NCBI GenBank assembly: GCA_045578425.1
Contig: JAZNKF010000019.1
Span: 1 to 30,122, forward strand
Direction: 5' to 3'
DNA length: 30,122 bases
Source: RGIG3009 sp045578425
GTDB lineage: Bacteria > Bacillota > Clostridia > Oscillospirales > Acutalibacteraceae
Each line of letters begins with the position of its first letter. Position 1 is the stretch's first letter. Made by a program: the position numbers and the translations under genes. Below, one piece after another: positions 23,997 through 30,122 of the stretch. Under the pieces are notes generated by a model that saw nothing but the letters and a program-made list of their open reading frames with translations, did not search any database and had not been told where the DNA came from.

Positions 23997-24887
23997 TTAC
24001 TTCAGACCGGAATGCGACATTGTTTCCGTAATGGAACTTTGCGAAATAAGGAAAACAATCATCGGTAAAATCATCATGATGACCGTTACGGCAGAAGCCG
24101 CACCGGTACGGGCAATACCGCCCGCCGCAATGGAAGACAACACCGCGGGCAACTGTTTTAATTCTTCACTGTAAATATAGTTGCCGTAAGCGCTGTTCCA
24201 AAATCCTTGGAATGAGAAAATAACCAAGGTCAACCACGCCGATTTAATGCTCGGCATGACAATGCGGAAAAAGATTTTAAATTCACCGGCACCGTCAATA
24301 CGAGCGGCCTCCAAAGTGGAATCTTGAATTGTAGAGATAACGAACTGGCGCATCAAGAACACGCCCATCGTACTTGCCAAGGCAGGCAATAAAATAGCCC
24401 AATACGTATCAATCATACCCAAGCCGGCAATAATCAAATACCGCGGCATGGTGGTAACGTTACCGTTAAACAACATGGCCCAAACGATGGCGGTAGAAAT
24501 CATCGCGCGACCGGGGAAACGTCCTTTTGCCAGCGGGTACGCCGCGAGCGAAGAAACAAACACGGTAATCATGGTGCCAACCACCGAAATGAGCAAACTG
24601 TTAAACAAATAACGGCTAAACGGCACCCACAAGTTACCGGCGAGATAAAACACCATTTTGAAGTTGTCCAGTGTCGGATTCTCAACAAAGAACTTCGGCG
24701 GATAAGCAAACACTTCTTCAATGGGTTTAAACGCTTGCACCGCCGCGTAGAACACCGGCAAAATCATAAAAGCAGACATCAGCGCGACAAAAAAGCCAAT
24801 AAAGAAGGTACCGGCTCTGGAACGAGACAAAATAACACGACTGTTCCTAACACGCATTTCTTCAAACCAATTTTTGATTTTTCCCAT
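23997..24887 (-). CDS. Sugar ABC transporter permease, MalG-type
   Basis: 296 residues with about six hydrophobic helices. The EAA motif reads LEAARIDGAGEFKIFFRIVM then P. FIGFFVALMSAFMILPVFYAAVQAFKP is the usual first helix and following loop of MalG relatives (positions about 28-54). It forms the first permease pair with the gene 16 bases upstream and should be served by the large solute-binding protein at the head of the operon. ATG 24887 with AAAGGGGG ten bases upstream. The C-terminus ends TETMSHSGLK, near the family's usual end. Confidence 0.92.
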   Translation of the reverse strand: MGKIKNWFEEMRVRNSRVILSRSRAGTFFIGFFVALMSAFMILPVFYAAVQAFKPIEEVFAYPPKFFVENPTLDNFKMVFYLAGNLWVPFSRYLFNSLLISVVGTMITVFVSSLAAYPLAKGRFPGRAMISTAIVWAMLFNGNVTTMPRYLIIAGLGMIDTYWAILLPALASTMGVFLMRQFVISTIQDSTLEAARIDGAGEFKIFFRIVMPSIKSAWLTLVIFSFQGFWNSAYGNYIYSEELKQLPAVLSSIAAGGIARTGAASAVTVIMMILPMIVFLISQSSITETMSHSGLK

Positions 24888-24903
24888 TATTTTGCCGCCC
24901 CCT

Positions 24904-25833
24904 TTACGCCGAAACTTTCGTCAACAACTTGTTGGTTGCCGTCCACGCCAAAATCATCAACAAGAACAACACCACAGCAGCTGCCGAAGCGTAGCCCATT
25001 TCGTAGCGGATGTTCGCGTGGTCCAAAATGTGCAAAACCAACGTGTGTGTCGAATAGTTGGTACTGGGGTTACCGGTAATAAGCGGCGCAATCGAGAATG
25101 CACTGGAAACTGATTGCACAGCACCGAACAACAAGAATTCACGCATCTGCGGGAAAGTAACGTAATACAGTTCTTGCCAACGGTTGCGCAAACCGTCAAT
25201 GGCAGCAGCCTCAAAGTATGTACGGTCAAGCGATTGCAAACCGGAAACAAAGGACAAAAAGCCGGTGCCAAAACTACCCCAAATGGTAATAATCATGACC
25301 ACACCCATATTGTAGGTAGGGTCGGTCAACCAACTGATGGGTGCGGTAATCAAACCGAGTTTTAACAAAATATCGTTCAAAAAGCCTTGCGAGTCAGCCG
25401 AGAAAATGTACGTCCAAATGGTAGTAGCAGCGGCGCACATGGCGGGTGTATACATAAGGAACGTGAACAACACGCGCAATTTGTGACCCAATTCGTTAAT
25501 CAACCACGCTACCACAAAACTCAAAATATACCCAATCGGGCCGGTAACCAGCGCCAAGAGCAAGGTATTTTTGAGTGCTATCATATACACGTCGTCTTCA
25601 AACAGAAGACGAATATAGTTGTCAAGACCCACGAAGTTCGGCAATTGAACCATGTTAAAGTCTGTAAAGCCGAGCAGTATCGAAGCCAAAATCGGTAAAA
25701 TCGTAAATGTGATAAAAGCCAGCAAAAACGGCGATAACATCGCATAGTGTGCTAAATAACTTTGCCGATTTTGTCTGTGCAAACTGGCACCTTTAATTGC
25801 TTTCGGTGCCTTTGCGGTTTTTGTCGCTTTCAA
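24904..25833 (-). CDS. Sugar ABC transporter permease, MalF-type, TTG start
   Basis: 309 residues, about six membrane helices, EAA motif FEAAAIDGLRNRWQELYYVT then FP. A basic N-terminal tail precedes LSPFLLAFITFTILPILASI. The start is most likely TTG at 25833: GAGGGGG and AGG lie just upstream and the basic tail is typical, while the next in-frame ATG (residue 32) would remove it. It begins 13 bases after the solute-binding gene ends. A TTG start may lower translation relative to the binding protein, which matches the usual excess of binding protein over permease. Confidence 0.9.
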   Translation of the reverse strand: MKATKTAKAPKAIKGASLHRQNRQSYLAHYAMLSPFLLAFITFTILPILASILLGFTDFNMVQLPNFVGLDNYIRLLFEDDVYMIALKNTLLLALVTGPIGYILSFVVAWLINELGHKLRVLFTFLMYTPAMCAAATTIWTYIFSADSQGFLNDILLKLGLITAPISWLTDPTYNMGVVMIITIWGSFGTGFLSFVSGLQSLDRTYFEAAAIDGLRNRWQELYYVTFPQMREFLLFGAVQSVSSAFSIAPLITGNPSTNYSTHTLVLHILDHANIRYEMGYASAAAVVLFLLMILAWTATNKLLTKVSA

Positions 25834-25846
25834 TTACCTCACCCCC

Positions 25847-28816
25847 TCAATCTAATCCGAATTCTTTGCGTTTACGCTCAATTTCAGCGTTAATGTCGCG
25901 GTTATAACGTGCCAACATACGGCGCGGTTCCGCACTTCTGTCAAGCGAAGCACGCACAGCGTTGGTCAGCGAACGCGCCAACATATAGTCGCCGGGAACA
26001 GGATACACGTTTTTCGCCCAACTGCGTTGTTCTTCCAAAACAGCTAACTCTTCGTCAGTCCAACCCATTTCGGCAAACGCCTCAATGGAAGCCGGCGTAT
26101 ATCGCGCGGCGACACCCATGGTCGCTTCCAATTCCGAACCGTAACGAATTTGCGATTCGGTGCTGGTCCACCATTTTAAGAACTCATACGCTTCGTCTTC
26201 CACGCCGTGTTTTTGAGCCGTGGTCAACATCATGGCACCAAAACCACCCGCCGGTGTGGAACGGTCAATGACCTGTGTGCCGTCTTCGTTTAACTTCGGC
26301 GTACCGTCTTCGTTTGTTTGCGGTATGCCGGGAATCAGTGCCATTTTCCACAAACCACGCAGTTCGGGAGCAGCTGCCGCCAATTGGTTATAGGTACCAA
26401 AGGTGATAAAACCAATCGGGACGTCACCGGTACGGAAACGGTTGTAGAAATCCACGCTGCGGGCAACACCGAACTTAGAGTACAGTTCTGCCCATTGCTC
26501 AAACGCTTCGTATGCTTCGGGTTGGTCAAACAACGTTTTCGTCAACGACTCGTTGTAATAATCCCCACCGCGTTGGAACAACAAACTTTGGAACACTTCA
26601 ATACTACCCGAAACACCGGGAGTAGCCGTAGCCGTTTCGGTCATACCCACGTTCATGTTGCGGCCTTGTAAAGTACGTAACACCTCATAGAATTCATCCC
26701 ACGTATCCGGAGGAGTCAAATCCATTTCTTCAAAAATATCGGTACGGTAGAACATGATGGGGAACGCTTGCGTTTCCGGAATAGCATAAACACCGCCGTT
26801 GTAACGGAACCGTCTCCATGCCGCTTCGTTATACACGCCTTCGCGTTCTTTTTCAATGTTAAACTTGCCACCGTTCAAGTTAACAAGCGCACCACGCATG
26901 GACAAGTTGATAACAAAGGTTGAGTCAATCATCAACGCCACGTCGGGACCTTTACCCGCCATGGTGGCTTGAATCAAGGTGTCGTGTGTATCCACCAAGT
27001 TCAGCTGAATCGGAATTTTGGTATCGTTGGTAAATTCCGTAATCATGGAACTCAAAACTTGCATTTGGTCACGACCGGTGGTGACCCATGCCGTCACTTT
27101 GTTCTTGGCGGTGTTTTCAATTTGATAATCGTTAAAGAACGAGCCAAAGAATTTGGCAACACTGTATTTAAGGGATTCCCAGAACGAAACATTCGGGCTG
27201 GGCAACTCTTCGCCAACCGGCACAAAGTACAAGCAATCAACGTCCAGCGGCTGACCGCCAAAGGTCAGCAACAACGAACTCAAACTTTCAATATTCCCTT
27301 TAAATTCGCCCAAGTTTGCGGTAATTTCGTACGATTTGGAGGCATAAATACCCAATTTTTCCGCCGCTTCCAAAATCACCGACGTCTGCGAACCGGTCTT
27401 GCCGGTTACCGAAATAATCGTGTCAACAATATCAATAAATTGTTGCTTTTCGTCCAACAATTTTTGTTGCAAACCGGGAATTTCGTCTTCCAAGTAATAG
27501 TCTTGATAAATGTCAGGAGCCGTGCCGGTAACCACAATAATGTCACGGTACAGTTGGTTCAAGTTCAAAACGCTTTCTTGAATTTTGCGCAACGCATCAG
27601 CCAAAACACCCGCCACGCACGAAAGCGAAATTTTGTCGCCGGCTTTCAAATACAAGGGTTTTACTTCCTCACCGCCGACAGCATACACTTTCCAATCCGC
27701 GTCATAGTAGAATCCCAATTCTTGGGCTTCGGCAAACGGAATTTCACCGTTTATCGACAACGCACGGTAAGAAACCATACCTTGGTTCGCGTTTTGGCGT
27801 GCGCGGAAAGCCAGTTGATACCAGCCTTCTTCCACGTCGGCAGGTACTTCCCACGTAATGGTCTGACCGTTAGCCGACCAGTTGCCGCCGCCAATGTAAT
27901 TAAGTTTCATGTCGGTGGGGTGGTTCGGGGTGGTACCGGGGTCTTGGTGGTCGGTACTCGCATACAACGTAGAGCTGGATTTGCTGTACGGTGTTTCGGC
28001 TTCCAGCTTATGAATCGGGCCTTGCGGCTTTTTATCAGCATCAAATTGCGCCACATAATCCTCATAGGATTGCAACGCTTCTTTGTTTTTAAGCACAATG
28101 CGTTCAATGGCCATGGCTTCGCGCACGCGCTCTACGCGGATGGTGTGTGTACCCGCTTCCAAATAGAAGAAATACGGGTCTTGGTACATACCCAAAACGT
28201 CAATCAACGCCGCATTCATCCATTCAGAACGTTCCACTTGCGACGGACGCAAATCGTTGCCCAAATCGTCGGTCTTGATTTCGGTTGCGTCTTTCCACAA
28301 ACGCGAAAGAGAAAGCGTTGCCGCTTCGACAAACGGTACTTTGCCGTCAATCAACACTTTGAGCGTGATGTCACGACCGCTTTCGGCAAGCGGATAATAG
28401 TCAAAATACATGTTGTAAATACCACTCGTCGGTACATCAACCGTCCACTCACAGTAGGCATTATCTTTGCTGATAATCATACCGGTTTTGTCGCCGTGCG
28501 TAGCAATGGAGTTCTCCTCAACCGCCACACCCGTCAGTTGTTCTTGCGACAAAACGACAGAATCAGCGGGGCGTTCTTCCCCACTGTGCGTGTCATAATA
28601 CTGCATATAGGTATCAACCGAAACCGTACTTTCGGCTTCAGTCTCCCCTTCTTCGGCACCTTCTTCGGTATCTTCGTCTGCGGTTTGTTCCGTGTCAACG
28701 ACGTCTTGCGGTTGTTCGTCAACCGTCTCGGCAAAAGCCGCCGGCACCGACAGCACCAACAACGCCATCGCCAGCAATACCGCTAACACCCTTTTCAGCA
28801 TTTGACTTTTTTTCAT
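25847..28816 (-). CDS. Very large sugar-binding protein with two carbohydrate-module-like domains
   Basis: 989 residues, more than twice the usual size. Order: signal peptide ending AFA (1-29), acidic linker (30-65), a beta-sandwich-like module (about 95-243), a second one opening with LEAET (271-275) as in CBM6/CBM35 families (about 265-432), a helical region (about 435-565), and a C-terminal family 1 solute-binding domain (about 570-989; GKGPDVALMIDSTFVINL, FPIMFYRTDIFEEM, KWWTSTESQIRYGSE). There is no cysteine lipobox, so the usual Gram-positive lipid anchor is absent. It heads the seven-gene operon and should feed the permease pair that follows directly. The added modules may grip a polymer near the transporter. 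Start ATG 28816 has AAGGG nine bases upstream; the GTG at 28822 is only two codons earlier and has no better site. Confidence 0.82.
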   Translation of the reverse strand: MKKSQMLKRVLAVLLAMALLVLSVPAAFAETVDEQPQDVVDTEQTADEDTEEGAEEGETEAESTVSVDTYMQYYDTHSGEERPADSVVLSQEQLTGVAVEENSIATHGDKTGMIISKDNAYCEWTVDVPTSGIYNMYFDYYPLAESGRDITLKVLIDGKVPFVEAATLSLSRLWKDATEIKTDDLGNDLRPSQVERSEWMNAALIDVLGMYQDPYFFYLEAGTHTIRVERVREAMAIERIVLKNKEALQSYEDYVAQFDADKKPQGPIHKLEAETPYSKSSSTLYASTDHQDPGTTPNHPTDMKLNYIGGGNWSANGQTITWEVPADVEEGWYQLAFRARQNANQGMVSYRALSINGEIPFAEAQELGFYYDADWKVYAVGGEEVKPLYLKAGDKISLSCVAGVLADALRKIQESVLNLNQLYRDIIVVTGTAPDIYQDYYLEDEIPGLQQKLLDEKQQFIDIVDTIISVTGKTGSQTSVILEAAEKLGIYASKSYEITANLGEFKGNIESLSSLLLTFGGQPLDVDCLYFVPVGEELPSPNVSFWESLKYSVAKFFGSFFNDYQIENTAKNKVTAWVTTGRDQMQVLSSMITEFTNDTKIPIQLNLVDTHDTLIQATMAGKGPDVALMIDSTFVINLSMRGALVNLNGGKFNIEKEREGVYNEAAWRRFRYNGGVYAIPETQAFPIMFYRTDIFEEMDLTPPDTWDEFYEVLRTLQGRNMNVGMTETATATPGVSGSIEVFQSLLFQRGGDYYNESLTKTLFDQPEAYEAFEQWAELYSKFGVARSVDFYNRFRTGDVPIGFITFGTYNQLAAAAPELRGLWKMALIPGIPQTNEDGTPKLNEDGTQVIDRSTPAGGFGAMMLTTAQKHGVEDEAYEFLKWWTSTESQIRYGSELEATMGVAARYTPASIEAFAEMGWTDEELAVLEEQRSWAKNVYPVPGDYMLARSLTNAVRASLDRSAEPRRMLARYNRDINAEIERKRKEFGLD

Positions 28817-29098
28817 GACCACACACCCTTAAATAAAAAGTTCACAGCAAAAATCGCGCCTTTCTCTCTGTTTTTGACAAACACTTTCCTTCGTCAAACC
28901 CAAAAATCAAAACGCACCTGCCAAAAGGCGAAACTATCATTACTAACATTATACTTGTTTTTGGCAAAAAATATAGTAAAATTGTTGCAATAAACTAGCA
29001 TTTTTCTGTCAATTTGTAAACGAGACGACATTTTTTTGTGAATAAAATGTTAATGTTCCCATGATTTTCCAAAAAATTGTTCAAATTGACAAAACTTT
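28817..29098 (-). promoter_or_regulatory. AT-rich intergenic region with the operon promoter
   Basis: A consensus TATAAT lies on the minus strand at 28948-28953, about 130 bases before the ATG, with no convincing -35 at 16-18 bases but A/T-rich DNA upstream. The leader has a weak 6-bp stem (28873-28878 with 28893-28898). At 29071-29092 a 4-bp stem followed by six Ts on the minus strand could be a poor terminator for the kinase gene. No small gene is evident. Confidence 0.4.
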
Positions 29099-30058
29099 TC
29101 AATCTTCAAAAGCAATTTCGTCGGCACGGGATTTCATAAATGCCACAATTTCATCCACCGTACCGATGGCGCCTCCGGCGCCGATATCCATCACGCAATG
29201 AGCACCCACCGCGTTGGCAAATTTACCGCTCTTGCCGTAATTCCAGCCCATGGCAAGTCCGCCCAGGAAACCGGCGCAGAACGAGTCCCCCGCGCCCGTG
29301 GTATCCACCGCTTTAATGCCCTTGTATGCCGGCAGCGTGTAGCGCAGTTCGCGCGTTTCGGCAATGCGCGCACCTTTGCTGCCCCATTTGATAATAACGG
29401 TGCGTACCCCTTTGTCAAAGAAAAAGTCAATAATGCGGTCAATGTCGGTTTCACCCGTCAATTTCACCGCTTCGTCGTAGCTGGGCATAAACAAATCCAA
29501 ATACGGCAACACCGCTTCAATTTTCGGCAACCAGGTATCCGAGGAATCCCAGGCGGTATCCATCACGGTAAATTTGCCCGCTTGTTGCATGCATTTCATC
29601 ATGCGCGCGCACGGTTCGCCGTCAAAACTGTTCAAAAGCATGGCGCCCGCCACAAAAACAATATCACAGGACTCGAGCACCGCTTCATCTAAATCGTTTT
29701 CGGTAAAAGCAGCGGTACTGCCATCGCAATAAAGGAAACTGCGTTCACCGGTAGAACCGATGCACACCACCGAACCGGTCGTCGGCACCCCTGCGCGCGA
29801 ACGAATACCGGCAACACCGACGCCCGCTTTTTCACAAGAGCGTTTGACAAAATCGCCAAAATTATCTTCGCCCACAAGGCACAACAATTCCGACGGAATT
29901 CCCAATCTTGCCAAATCCATGGCAGCGTTGGAAGCGCAACCGCCCACGTGCATTTGCACCGTGTCCACCGATTGTAACACACCGGGAGCGGGGATAGCAT
30001 CCGCGGGTTTTACCAAAATGTCCGTAGTAATACTACCGATACACGCAATCTTTTTCAT
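29099..30058 (-). CDS. PfkB-family carbohydrate or nucleoside kinase
   Basis: 319 residues of the ribokinase/PfkB fold. The first signature is GGCASNAAMDLARLG (39-53) and the second, with the catalytic base Asp258, is DTTGAGDSFCAGFLGGL (252-268). ATP-dependent phosphorylation of a sugar or nucleoside in the cytosol is expected; specificity (fructose, ribose, adenosine, others) cannot be read. ATG 30058 is chosen because AGGAGG lies eight bases upstream; the longer frame (from 30094) covers that site. A TATAAT at 30113-30118 gives a short leader and an independent transcript. Whether it belongs to the glycan locus or is a chance neighbour is open. Confidence 0.9.
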   Translation of the reverse strand: MKKIACIGSITTDILVKPADAIPAPGVLQSVDTVQMHVGGCASNAAMDLARLGIPSELLCLVGEDNFGDFVKRSCEKAGVGVAGIRSRAGVPTTGSVVCIGSTGERSFLYCDGSTAAFTENDLDEAVLESCDIVFVAGAMLLNSFDGEPCARMMKCMQQAGKFTVMDTAWDSSDTWLPKIEAVLPYLDLFMPSYDEAVKLTGETDIDRIIDFFFDKGVRTVIIKWGSKGARIAETRELRYTLPAYKGIKAVDTTGAGDSFCAGFLGGLAMGWNYGKSGKFANAVGAHCVMDIGAGGAIGTVDEIVAFMKSRADEIAFED

Positions 30059-30112
30059 TGTTTTTCCTCCTATACTTACAAAAAAAGTCAACATAGTTAC
30101 ACAGTACCCATC

Positions 30113-30118
30113 ATTATA
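30113..30118 (-). promoter_or_regulatory. -10 box of the PfkB kinase promoter
   Basis: Consensus TATAAT on the minus strand, 54 bases upstream of the ATG; the -35 would fall beyond the window end. Confidence 0.6.
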
Positions 30119-30122
30119 ACGC

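Noticed and set aside
26969..28786. 605-codon plus-strand frame antisense to the large solute-binding gene
   Set aside because: Same codon-bias shadow: Arg/His/Phe-rich translation without family features, opposite a gene with a signal peptide and clear domains.

Overview
The window looks like chromosomal DNA of a low-to-moderate GC Gram-positive bacterium, most likely an uncultured gut-type member of the Clostridia (Bacillota). The reasons are strong AGGAGG-type ribosome binding sites, SigA-like promoters, a lipobox on one solute-binding protein, membrane-anchored surface enzymes, sugar ABC transporters without their own ATPase, and the standard genetic code. I cannot name the genus. There are 20 protein genes, no rRNA or tRNA genes, no insertion sequences and no CRISPR array.

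Layout: (1) 1-3478, plus strand: the 3' part of a TrkA/KtrA potassium-channel regulator, then a tightly packed proline operon proB-proA-proC ending at a bidirectional terminator (3493-3529). (2) 3539-6782, minus strand: two tandem cytosolic GH3 glycosidases of the NagZ type, with a nearly identical catalytic core. (3) 6956-15329, minus strand: six tandem paralogues, each an N-terminal CARDB-like domain followed by a GH16-like domain with an intact ExDxxE catalytic motif. The two distal copies have a signal peptide, a helical stalk and a C-terminal membrane anchor. The four proximal copies have no signal peptide and look cytosolic. (4) 15526-17376, minus strand: a lipoprotein solute-binding protein with two long tandem peptide repeats, under its own promoter. 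(5) 17687-28816, minus strand: an operon running large carbohydrate-module/solute-binding protein -> permease -> permease -> NHL/TPR/Yip1-like membrane protein -> DUF5696-like secreted protein -> permease -> permease. (6) 29099-30058, minus strand: a PfkB-family sugar or nucleoside kinase with its own promoter.

Regions 2 to 5, and possibly 6, read as one glycan-utilisation locus, the Gram-positive counterpart of a polysaccharide utilisation locus. In the working model, membrane-anchored GH16 enzymes cut a polymer outside. Two solute-binding proteins and two permease pairs import the oligosaccharides using a shared ATPase encoded elsewhere. Cytosolic GH16 paralogues cut them further, and GH3 enzymes remove terminal sugars. 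The polymer is not identifiable from sequence alone: GH16 covers beta-glucans, galactans and host glycans, and the GH3 type suggests, without proving, a beta-linked N-acetylhexosamine or a phosphorolytic reaction.

The most unusual elements are the cytosolic CARDB-GH16 array, the NHL-TPR-Yip1 fusion paired with a DUF5696 protein between two transporter modules, and the 989-residue solute-binding protein that lacks a lipobox. Domain names come from recognising motifs by eye and were not confirmed by a profile search.
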